Of a stretch of DNA of 64,000 bases, positions 11,367 to 20,962 are shown in pieces. Under the pieces are notes generated by a model. That model did not search any database and had not been told where the DNA came from. It was given only the letters and a program-made list of their open reading frames with translations. Each line of letters starts with the position of its first letter. Positions within the stretch are counted from its first letter, which is position 1. This stretch comes from Rhexocercosporidium sp. MPI-PUGE-AT-0058 (taxonomy: Eukaryota > Ascomycota > Leotiomycetes > Helotiales). A program made the translations under genes and the position numbers. The stretch is from the NCBI GenBank assembly GCA_020746875.1, contig JAGTJL010000005.1, positions 2,108,001 through 2,172,000 on the forward strand, given 5' to 3'.

Positions 11367-12334
11367 TCAATCCATCCCCAACCGTCCCCTCACCTCTTCA
11401 TCCACCTCATATACCCTCTCCCTCGGCACAAGCCCCTCCTCAACTAACCTCTCCCACTCCCCCTCCTCCCCCTTATGATTCTCAACCCACTCACCCAGCC
11501 TTCTCGCCCTCTCACTCACATCTTCAATACTGACAATCCCACCCGATACCCATTCATTGACTAAGGTCCCGCTGATACTATTTGTTCGTCAGTATATAAA
11601 AATTACAATCTCTCAGACGGAATTCTCCATTCCCAAACACCCTAATCGGGATCAGGTTCAAGATCAGAACCCCGGATCAACCCCCCCCCCCCCCCCCCCC
11701 CAAAAAAAAACCATAGGATCCAAGAAAAGAAACAACAATACATACCCTACCTGCAAACTCCTCCACCCCAACCTCTCCAACCGCGGACTCCTCTCCGGAT
11801 CCCACTGCACACGAACAGGCATATTCTTCTCCTCGGGCGTAAGCGGTACGGAAGGAACAGAGTGGTTCGATGAAAGAGACGCCCGCAACAGGAGAGACTT
11901 GAACGTAGCGTGCGTGAGTCTAAGTGCTAGGATATGTGTCTGCCGGAGATCTTTGCTTGCGTAGCCGGATCTGTACCTATATTATCCAGGAAATTAAAAT
12001 CGCCGGTTTCTGTTTTCGAGGAAAATTACGATGGGGGGATAGGGAGGAAAGGAGGGAGGGAGGGGAGAATATACATCATCCAGCACCAACTCGGTTTAAT
12101 CCACGTCATGCGCTGCCCGCATATAAAGTCCGGACTGGCGTCTAGCCTCTGCTCGCGCACTGCTGCTTCGGCTATGGTGCGTGAGTAGGCTTGGTAGACG
12201 GTTACTGTTTCGGCGTCGTAGAGCGCGCGGATTTGGCGATATGGTGGAGGTGTTGTCATTGGTGCTGCTGGTGCTGCTGGTGAGGCTGTTGAGGAGGCCA
12301 TTGTGGGTGCAGAAGGTGCTGAACTTGAAGGCAT
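11367..12334 (-). CDS. DUF4291 family protein
   Basis: Three exons (12334-12075, 11976-11746, 11577-11367) give 233 residues, and all junctions are in phase. After a Ser/Ala/Pro-rich leader of about 30 residues comes the DUF4291 fold (Pfam PF14124), recognised from RQIRALYDAETVTVYQAYS, RMTWIKPSWCWMMYRSGY (across intron 1), LRLTHATFKSLL, PVRVQWDPERSPRLERL and RSLQVGISG (across intron 2), then SIEDVSERARRLGEWV. The family is widespread in bacteria and scattered in fungi; as far as I know its biochemical function is not established. Intron 2 is long for this window (168 nt) and holds a pure tract of 21 C followed by nine A on the plus strand (T9G21 in the transcript). Family assignment is confident and no function is claimed. 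Confidence 0.88.
11681..11710. repeat. C21A9 homopolymer pair inside an intron
   Basis: Twenty-one consecutive C (11681-11701) are followed directly by nine A (11702-11710) on the plus strand. On the transcribed strand of the DUF4291 gene this is T9G21 within intron 2. Its exact length is likely to be variable or miscalled. Confidence 0.95.
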
Positions 12335-13026
12335 TGTTAAAGTGGGTTTTTTGAGGATGTTGTTGTCGAATCGGCGGTGGAATTTGGTTCGGGATTGGCT
12401 ATAGTAGTTGGGTTTAGATCTTTTGACGGATGTTATTTATAGTTAGATGTCTGATAGAGGTGTTTGTATTTAGATGTAGAATGTATATCAATCTCTGTTG
12501 ACGATTATCATCGATGTGATATTGTGCGCTGTGGGAAAGGACTTGGTATCTGTAGATGGAAGAAATATGTTTATAGAAATGATACCAAAAACTAATATCG
12601 TAGGATCGTGAGTTGATATACCATGCTAGGCTTGCTGGAAGGTTGGTGGCTTGCTGCGGGGTGAGAGTCATTCACCGGGGGGCAGTGTCAAGCCACTCTT
12701 TCTATCGCCTAGTGGTTTAGCGAGGAGAGAAACAGCTGCTCAGTCTGGGTATGCCTTTAGGTCCTTCACAGCGTTAGTTCATTCTGATGATTCGTCAATT
12801 AATAGATGAGAGTCTTCATGATTGTGATTGTGATTGATTGACTAGTTTGCTCAAGATGATCGTGCAAAATTATCTGTTCATTCCTCAACCACGCCCTCGA
12901 TTCAATGTGGTATCTATCATAACATCGCTAATTTCCACTGATCTCGAGTAAATAAAGGAAGGACGATAAAACTTAGTAAAGCTGCAAAAAACAGCGCATG
13001 AAAATATATATGCACACATGCATGTA
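12335..13026. other. Intergenic, DUF4291 promoter side
   Basis: A 692 bp gap between the DUF4291 start (-) and the 3' end of the F-box/LRR gene (-). It should contain the DUF4291 promoter and the end of the upstream gene's transcript. No gene is seen. Confidence 0.55.
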
Positions 13027-15735
13027 TCACCCAACACTCTCCCTCACAACCCTAACCTCACCCCTCCAATACCCCCCAAGTACCTCCTCAACACCCCAAA
13101 CTCCCTTCTCACTCGCACTCTCAAACTCCCTCTTCCGCGCCCTCCTGAAAGCAGAAAGTTCCATAACGACATCCACCTCTCCCCCAACCCCGAAACTAAA
13201 CTCCCCCCTCCCAAGCCCAGGACTATCGATCCTGCCCTCACTAACAAGTAGCCCCCCATCATCTTCGCCGAAGAACGAGAAATCAGACGAGATGGAATTC
13301 ATGAAAGATTCGCTATCCGGGTCTTCAGTCGACGATTTCGTGTATGTGAAACTAGCGCGTTTAGAACTCGTCCTCGCTCTCTCACTCACACCCGTACCGG
13401 GGGAATTTGAGCGCAGCGGTAAAACAGGATCAGGTTGCGAAGTCATCTCCAAGATAAGGTGTTTCACCTTCAACGGTATGGTTGGGGAGTGTTGAGGGGG
13501 TGGTTGGTTCATAGAAGCGTATTTTGAGAGGGAGGCCAGGCGTGCGAGCTCTTCTTCTTCGGCGAGTTCGCGGATGAGGAGGGAGAGGGTGTCGGGGATT
13601 GAGCGCCGATATGTGGTAGAGGGGATGGAGGTTAGGGAGAGGGATTTTAGGTGTGGGAGGTAGCTTGGTTTAAAGCGGCCTGGGTGGCGGTTTTGGCGGG
13701 TTGTGAGGATGGAGAGGTGCTGCGTTGAGGAGGTGAGGAGGGTTTTGATGTCTTGGGCGGGGTTAGGAGGTTTTGGGTGTGTGGTGGAGGTTTTATAGGC
13801 GTATTGGAAGCGTTCAGGACCGTTGGGTGCGGATGATGGTGGTCGTGGTGGTAGTCTGGGGGGTGGAGGATTTGGTTCTGGAGAGATAGATATGGGAGAG
13901 GGTGTGTTTCTTGGTGTTGGCCGCCCTTTGTCTGTATTTCTCATTGCCCAGCATGTACCCAGAGTCTTCATCTCATCGGGCATTATGATTTTCATCTGAG
14001 CATCCGTATCATGTAGAGACTCAAAACTTGATGGCTGGTCTGTGGGTAGAGCTCCATTCTGTGGGATGGAGATTGACTGTGATGATTTTGGTCCATCATC
14101 TGCAAAAGTTACCCGGACTTCTGGTGTTGTTTCTACGGATCTGTTTTCCACTGTATTCGTGCTGTTCTTGATAGGAACGGGTTGTGTGGCATGGATTTGA
14201 GCACCTACATCGTCCGGCGACTCAAAAGTAGGATGGACAACAGGCCCCTCAGGCTCCGGTGGCACAACACTCGTATCATCGAGCTCGAAAGTCCCCGGTC
14301 TACCAACGTCTATTGAATCCAACTCATACCTCAAATCCTCATCATGCAGCTCAAAACACCCCTCCTCAACCGAGACTTCCTCTCCCGAAAATGGCTGGGC
14401 TGTAACAACAGAGTGATGAATCCGGAGGTACGTCAAATTACGAAATGTGTGCGTGAATATCCCCAGACTAAGAATCTCGACTTCAGGTGGATCAGAGAGG
14501 CGTCTAGCTCCTACTCCTGGAGAATGCGGGGATCGAACACTGTAGGGCTTTTGGCTGAGATTTAAGGACCCGCAGTCGACATGTTGGAGATTGTGGTGGC
14601 TGGCTAGATGGCTGAGGGTGTCGACGGTGAAAAAATTCGATGCTATGTCCAGATGTGAGAATGCGGGAGGGAGACCCTCTTCAACACCAAGATAGCCATC
14701 GATTCCACTCGTCAACCGCTTGACGATGAAGCTGTCTAGCCCTTCCGCTAGGACCCGAGTCGGCAACGGAATACCTGAATATCGCCGAGCGAATGGTGAT
14801 AGATTGCCGTTCAACGATGCAGCAGTTGGTAGTTTCCCCAACAGCTTGGCCAGCCCTCGTTCTGTGAGGAGGTTACAACTGACATCAAGACTCCGGAGGC
14901 CGGAGAAAGTCAGATGATCGACGTCGTCATCCCTCAGCCCACAATTGCTCAGCTTCAAGACCCGTAATTCGGTCAACGTCCCAATCTGGCGCAAAACATA
15001 CGGACTTCTCGCTCCTTGCGCAGAAGAAAGATCCAGGTAGACCAATTCCGGGAAGTGGAGTAGTGCGGTAGTCAAGCTCGCTGCTGTGGTGTTTTCACAA
15101 TTCGATGCGATGAGGAGTTTGAGTGGGTAGGTTGTGATGGATTGACGGCGCTGATGAATGCCCTGGAGAGATGAGTGGTCGAAGAATGAGAGGTTTGAGA
15201 CGATTAGTGCTTGGAGACATGGTAGTCGGTCGAGGATATCGCGGAGCCAGCCGGCTTGTGGGCCATCGTAGAATTCTGGCTGAGCCGGTGGGATGTGGAG
15301 CGTATGTGCTAGTCGTCTGACTTCGAGACGAGCTCGAGCGAGGAGACGTTTGAAGCGTGTGAGATTTACTGGTGGGATGAGTAACTAAACATTTCCAATA
15401 CCCAGATCTCTTCCCAGAAGACAGATAACAATAAAAAGAAAAATATCAAAGCATAATAAGTCTCAAGAACTAAACCACAAAGACAGCCAGACACAACAAC
15501 CACGGACTACAGCAACTCTATCAAAATGAAAATCCAACAACGTACAATAAATATTATCATCATCAAAGCCAAACTTCCTCGCCGGATCCCCCCACAAGAA
15601 CGGCGCAAACAGCTGGTGCCACTGCCGACACACCAGGCACGCTCTGTACAGATCGTAGCTGTGTACGTAGGGCGCGACGATGATCCAGAATTGGCGGTAG
15701 GCTGCTGCTTGGTAGGAGGGCGGTGCGTGGGCCAT
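13027..15735 (-). CDS. F-box-like/leucine-rich repeat protein
   Basis: Two exons (15735-15546 and 15368-13027; donor GTACGT, acceptor CCAG) give about 843 residues. Exon 1 carries a fungal F-box-like start (YRQFWIIVAPYVHSYDLYR, CLVCRQWHQLFAPFLWGDP). The protein joins across the intron at FDDDNIY-LNLTRFKRLL, which keeps the family pattern. Exon 2 encodes leucine-rich repeats from about residue 140 (LPCLQALIVSNLSFFDH, ELVYLDLSSAQG, ELRVLKLSNCGL, GLRSLDVSCNLLTERGL). A long Ser/Pro/Thr-rich, probably disordered middle follows, and the family ending is about YWRGEVRVVRESVG. Such proteins are usually substrate adaptors of SCF ubiquitin ligases; the F-box here is weak, so that role is inference. The gene lies tail to head with other minus-strand genes. 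Confidence 0.85.
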
Positions 15736-16949
15736 GGTGGAGGGGACTTGGCTTATCTTGGTTGCTTGCCTTTTGTCTTTGCTTTTGTCTTTGATGAAAG
15801 AGGCGTGAGGATGGAGCTATGGAGCTGTGGTATGGTAGTATGTCATGAGAGGGTACAGTAGTCGTCCCTCGTCAGCGGTGTCGTCACATGCAGCTTTTGC
15901 CTGCCTCTCGCTCCGATCTCAGAACATCAGCATCCGCGAACCGTCAATAATGCAGTCAGTCAGTCCTTTCCAGATCTCGAATCCAATCCAATCCGATGTA
16001 GTCCTAGTCGTCTTTCTAAGTCGTGTAGTCTTCGATGGTAGCGATAGAAGAAGGTCTGGATGAGCTCCCTCCCTCGTAACGTTCTAGAAAGACGTCCAAA
16101 TTCCATGGAAGAATGTTGTTCATGAGCCCGTGAGAGGAGGCATTCAGCCGATTGGCGAGGGCTCCAAGTCATTGCGCAGCACTTCTTGGCGGCTCTTTCA
16201 GTGGCCAGCGCGGGGCGACCAAGAGGACTGCGCCGCAGCCATGTGCAGGAGGAATGATTGATTGTGACAAAGGCTGTGTTGAGTCGCGCGGGCTGTGCTT
16301 ATGATTGTGTGTTTATTGCAGGAGAGGGAAGAGGGGAGGGGTTTATTATGAGGGACGGGACTGATTGTATGAGACATGTTCGTTGGATTGGATGAGGAGG
16401 ATACTCGGATACTTGGATTACTGAAGCTTGCAGAAGGGCAAAGCGGCACAGGCACGTACTCAGTATCATTCACTATCAAGTATCTCTTCTTCACTTATAG
16501 CACAATCAAGATGTCGTCAAGATTTCACTCTTAAGAAATTAGTAAGTAAGAATGATTAGCAAGGCAAGGTAACAAATAACATACATAGCATCGAAGGCAA
16601 GGTATCACAAATAAAGAAATGGATTTAAAAAAAAACGAGGGCATCTCGATATCCATATCCAAATCCAAATCCAAATCCAATCCCAAGTACAACTCCAATT
16701 CACTAACCAGATCAAGACGAGTTACATCCTCCTATTGTTTCCTCCTATTGTATTGCAGTGCGAGTCCAGCTCGATGCTAGTTGCGTTTCCTCACTCATCG
16801 ACTCATCCTCTTCTTCGTGAGTGTCTGTACAACCTTCTTCTCAACTTCTTACTGCCTACCTCCTCCTCGTACCCTTTCGTTCTTCATTGCCCCTCTCTTC
16901 CCTTACCACTTCCTTCTTCCTTCCCCGCTCCAACCCCCAGTCTCCACAC
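15736..16949. other. Intergenic with simple repeats
   Basis: This 1.2 kb gap holds the F-box/LRR promoter. It also has an AAATCC hexamer array (about 16656-16680) and a run of nine A near 16627. No gene is supported. Confidence 0.55.
16656..16680. repeat. AAATCC hexanucleotide microsatellite
   Basis: About four copies of AAATCC with flanking ATATCC variants. It lies in the gap downstream of the coiled-coil gene and has no coding function. Confidence 0.8.
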
Positions 16950-19106
16950 TCACGAACCTCTCGGATCATCCAATCTCAAAGTTGGGACACCGCACCATTT
17001 CCAGGTATCGAATGTCGCGAACACATCTTCCTCCCCATCTTCCTTCCCATACCCAGCCACATCCACAGTTTGGATAAGCCCATCACTCTGTACCTCTACA
17101 GCGCGAACGACGTCGAATTGTCGTGGTGTGGGCAGGGAGATGTGCTCTTGTAGGTGAAGTGGGAATTGAGGATGAGAGTGTGTCTGGGAATGTGTATTCT
17201 CCCAGAGAGACCACAGCGAGACAAGCTCGGGGATGGTGGGCGATGGTGGTGATGGTGATGGAGGAGATAACTGGGTGGGGGATGAGAAGAATGGGTGGCC
17301 GAAGATGTTAGTAGAGATGGAGGGAAGATGATCGATGTCTCCCTCTTCCTCCTCCTCTTCTTTCTCCTCGGCTAGATCTGACTCGGACTCGGGCTTGCAG
17401 GAATTATCGTCGTACCAGGATGTGATTTCCTTTTCAGGCTCAGGTTCTGGGGAGGTGCATGAGGTTGGAGGAGTCTCTAGCGATGGGGGAAGATGCGTAT
17501 CATGCCTTGATGAGTGTCTACCAACGATGTTGGGTGGGGATGTGCAGAGCTGTGGGAGAAGCTGCCGGAGTGTGAGTGTGCGGGATGAGCTGACGGAGCT
17601 GTCATGTCTCTCGGGCGCTATTGGGGAGATGATGTCTGCTATACTGGAGTCGGTGAGAGTGCTGTTTACTGCCAGCGATGTTGGGGACATGATATCTGTT
17701 CTGCATGGTCCGGTGGCGACGGTGGGTTGTTGAGATTCAGGCTCGGAACCCTGCTCAGGCTGAGCTTGAAGATCTGATGTCTCGAGGGAAGAGTCTATCT
17801 GAGGCGTTCCGCTCAATTGAGACCCCTTCCGAATATCCAACAGACTGACTTCCGACGGAACCACTGGGGCAGCCACTCGAGCCTGTCTCTCAACCTCAAT
17901 CTCGTACATCATCTTGTAGTGCTTATAGTGAGCAAGATGATGACTCGACTTGATCTGCTCAGCGAGGAGACTTGCCTCCTGCTCCGCAACGTCGTTCTTC
18001 AGCGTTCTGATTTGATCCTTGACAGACTGACTCTTCATGAGGGTTTCTCGAGATCGGCTGTTTACTTCGATCTTCTTGTACTTACTCTCGAAGTGGTCCC
18101 CGCGGATTCTCTCTTGGTTGATCTCCATGTGGTAGGCTTCCTTCTTCTGCGCGGCGCGGAATTCGTACATCTCTTGTAATTGCACGGTTTGGTATTCGTG
18201 CATGGCCTGGAGGCGGAGGTTCTGCTCTTGGAGGAGAGAGTTCTCCTCGCTCAGACGGGTGATCTCCGCTTGTGCGTCTTGGAGTTGACAGATGCTCGAA
18301 TGTGTAGGCTGGAGTGCGCTTGCATCTTGGGCGTTCGATCTGAGCGGATCTACCCTACCGTCTCCTTCCCACCCAGCTCGGATCTGAGGTCTGTCTAGGA
18401 CATCCACGACTACAGGGGAAGGCTGCCCACTCGAGGGTAGAGTATCATCGACGAATGCAGAGTGTCGGACCGTTTCCAGGTCACCACTTACAGTATCCAT
18501 AGGGATAGGGTTAGTGGGAGAAGAGATCTGCAGGCGTTTCTGCGCTGCAGGTGCTCTTCTACGAGGCATTAGACGGTGCGCGAATGCCTTCGCGCGTGAG
18601 CGGAGAGAGCGGTGCGTCTTGAGGGTGTGGCGAGGGGATTTGCTCAGGACGTTTGTGAGGCGCGGGATTGGCACGCGATCCCCAGCCAAGCCTGAGGGGC
18701 AGATGAATCTATCTAGAGCATAGGATCTTTGGTTTTGTGATGATCGCGAGTTGTGTCGTCGGATGAAGGATGGCTGTCCAGCTTTGTCTGGAGTGTTGTG
18801 AGTTGATGTAGGCTGGAAGACATAGGGCTCGGGAGATAGAGTAGCACGACTGACCAGCAGGGAATGTGAGATTGCAGGAGAGGCGGCTGCCTTCTGGAGA
18901 GCGCGAGAGGAGAAGTCAAGGACATTGATGCCATGGCTCATTCGGGGACTTGGGATTCTCGGAGCCACCAGCATCTGTGGTGCGGTTAAGGACATTGAGT
19001 CTTGTTGCGCTGCCAGTGCTTGGTTTTGGAGGCTCGACGAGCCTATCACGCATCGAAGTGCGTTCGAATTGCCTAGGGAAGGCGTAGTTGTTTGTTGGGA
19101 CTGCAT
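16950..19106 (-). CDS. Hypothetical coiled-coil protein
   Basis: An uninterrupted minus-strand frame encodes 718 residues from the first ATG at 19106; the frame stays open about 100 bp further upstream but without another ATG. No known domain is recognised. Visible parts are a Ser/Thr/Pro-rich N-terminal third; a strongly basic patch at about 157-187 (HRSLRSRAKAFAHRLMPRRR) that could bind nucleic acid or act as a nuclear signal; a predicted coiled coil at about 272-410 (ITRLSEENSLLQEQNLRLQ, then Lys/Glu-rich helix); and a Ser/Pro-rich C-terminal third with an acidic run of Glu (about 620-640). It could be a cytoskeletal or septal scaffold, but nothing in the sequence decides. Introns near the C-terminus are not excluded. 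Confidence 0.7.
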   Translation of the reverse strand: MQSQQTTTPSLGNSNALRCVIGSSSLQNQALAAQQDSMSLTAPQMLVAPRIPSPRMSHGINVLDFSSRALQKAAASPAISHSLLVSRATLSPEPYVFQPTSTHNTPDKAGQPSFIRRHNSRSSQNQRSYALDRFICPSGLAGDRVPIPRLTNVLSKSPRHTLKTHRSLRSRAKAFAHRLMPRRRAPAAQKRLQISSPTNPIPMDTVSGDLETVRHSAFVDDTLPSSGQPSPVVVDVLDRPQIRAGWEGDGRVDPLRSNAQDASALQPTHSSICQLQDAQAEITRLSEENSLLQEQNLRLQAMHEYQTVQLQEMYEFRAAQKKEAYHMEINQERIRGDHFESKYKKIEVNSRSRETLMKSQSVKDQIRTLKNDVAEQEASLLAEQIKSSHHLAHYKHYKMMYEIEVERQARVAAPVVPSEVSLLDIRKGSQLSGTPQIDSSLETSDLQAQPEQGSEPESQQPTVATGPCRTDIMSPTSLAVNSTLTDSSIADIISPIAPERHDSSVSSSRTLTLRQLLPQLCTSPPNIVGRHSSRHDTHLPPSLETPPTSCTSPEPEPEKEITSWYDDNSCKPESESDLAEEKEEEEEEGDIDHLPSISTNIFGHPFFSSPTQLSPPSPSPPSPTIPELVSLWSLWENTHSQTHSHPQFPLHLQEHISLPTPRQFDVVRAVEVQSDGLIQTVDVAGYGKEDGEEDVFATFDTWKWCGVPTLRLDDPRGS

Positions 19107-19448
19107 CTTGGACGTTGGAAAATGCACTTGCACAGGTTTTGTTGTTAAACTTGAGATTCGCAATGCATGAGCGTTCCGAAGAAGGTGGACTTCACTGAAG
19201 TTCAACTTGAGAGAATGAGAAGTGAGAAGGAAAGTTGAGGCAGAAATGTGCTATTATAAACGAAGTGGAATGGCTGTTCAAGAGAGAACACCGATAATTC
19301 GCTAATTTTGCCTTACCTCGACATATTTTTTCACACAAAGAAGCTCGTTTCTCAGAACAATGTGATTGGCAGAACCTCTTTCACACCAGTTAGCTATGAG
19401 ATAAAGAGAATTGCACAAGCACATTGTTCCTTCTTCCTCATCAATCCG
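19107..19448. other. Intergenic, coiled-coil gene promoter
   Basis: A 342 bp gap between the 3' end of the HEI10-like gene and the coiled-coil gene start, both on the minus strand. Nothing further is seen. Confidence 0.5.
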
Positions 19449-20962
19449 TTAGTCGCCAAAAATTAGTAATGAAGAGCGAGATTTGTAGCAATATTCCCGG
19501 TCCAAGTCAGTAAAGATTGTTTGCGTTGGAGAGCATATTTGTAGTTGTGTTAGGATCGTATGCCGAGTTTTGAGCCGTAGAAAAGCTTCCGGAAGCTGTT
19601 CTTTGGGCCACTGCGGAAAGTCAATAAAATAATCAGTGGAAGATATGAAAACGATCAAACCTCTGGATCTCATCGCGGGTCTAGCCAGTTCAGGCTTCGT
19701 AGCTCCTGTTGGATTACTGACTTTGAGACCAGCGCTCATCCCGTATCCAGCGAAGCCTGAAGGACCCTGATTGTTTCCATTGATATTTGCAAGAGGCACA
19801 CGTGGTGAGACGCGGTGCAATGTCTGCGGTGTTGCAGAAACGCCGTTGGTCTGAAGACCTAGTCCAATCCCTTGCATAGAATAAGATCTCAGACTTTGGC
19901 GGTGAGATGAGGGTGTTTGCATTGGAGGATTCTCTGTGTTGGCCATGTTAGTACTTTACTTCAAGCAACGCGGGGCGGAGTTCCTACGACTGCTGCCTCC
20001 CCGGTTACTGAAGCTGCCCCATCCAGAATCTCCACCACCTCTGATCTGAGGTTTACCCATTCCACTAAGACCCGTAGCACCCGTTCGCTGAATTTCAGTG
20101 TTCTGTTGTCCGGGAAAGAGAGGTGGCGGTGGTCGCATATTCTGGTTGCCGACTTTATCAACAAAGTGATTTGCAGCCGCTGAGGCTTGGATAGCATGGT
20201 CTACTTCATCCGAGGCTGCGTGCTGAACCTGACCTAGCATGGCTCGACGCTTCAACTTGTCATATAGCTCCTGAGTCTGCAGATTCTTGCGAGTCTTTTC
20301 TCGTAGAGCGATGGTGACCTCTTCGTTCTTTCTTTGGAGATTGTTTTGCTCTACCTGCAAGCCTGCCGCACACATCAGCAGATTCTCGCGCGGTGTCTGA
20401 GGCAATTTACCTGAGATTGTGTTCCGCAAAGTGGAAATCTCTCCATTGGCGTCGTGAACAAGCTTATCGACCTGGGTATTCAGCATGTTATACTTGTCGG
20501 TCAAGCTCTTCGCCAAATACGCCTGATAGGTACTGCCATTGTCAGTAAGGCACCTAGTCCATGCATGATATCACGCACATCTCTGAAGTGGTCTGATAGG
20601 CCCAAAAGTTCAGCGCTCTTCCTGCACAGTCCATGATTACAGTTGGGCTCAGTCCGCAGAGAACGCTGGCCTTATAGTCTTCGGTGGGGTTGAGATTCGT
20701 CATGATGGCATCGTCGGGATTCGAGAGCTGCGTGTCGCAAGCTGGGCAGATAGGGCGTTGGCCTTCACGAACGCTGGCAAGCTGCAAGTAATTGGCGCAG
20801 TCAGGGCAGTAGACATGGCTATATACGAGGTGTTCATATCAGCCACTCTGAATGCCCTGGAGCCAACTGGTTTCTTCCAGCTCACCTGCATGTAGTGACG
20901 ACAGCAAGGCCAGTGACTTCTTTGCGACACTTCAATACATTGCAACGAAGTGCGAATTCCAT
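19449..20962 (-). CDS. HEI10/CCNB1IP1-like RING E3 ligase
   Basis: Four exons (20962-20886, 20818-20579, 20532-19988, 19933-19449) give 448 residues, with every junction in phase; intron 3 carries TACTAAC before its acceptor. The N-terminal RING reads C7, C12, C25, H27, C30, C33, C50, C53 (LRCNVLKC, TTCSHVYCPDC, CPACDTQL). Then come the family blocks NPDDAIMTNLNPTEDYKAS and CAGRALNFWAYQTTSE, a coiled coil (about 105-220, LTDKYNMLNTQVDKLVHDA) and a Gly/Arg-rich tail. This layout matches fungal relatives of human CCNB1IP1 (HEI10) and yeast Zip3, SUMO/ubiquitin ligases that mark meiotic crossover sites; the meiotic role is inferred from the family. The tail continues about 90 residues beyond GMSAGLKV, where I would expect the protein to end, so the last exon may be mis-modelled. 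Confidence 0.85.

Noticed and set aside
16735..17157. Ser/Pro/Leu-rich plus-strand frames
   Set aside because: They are mainly antisense to the 3' end of the coiled-coil gene; low-complexity shadow frames.
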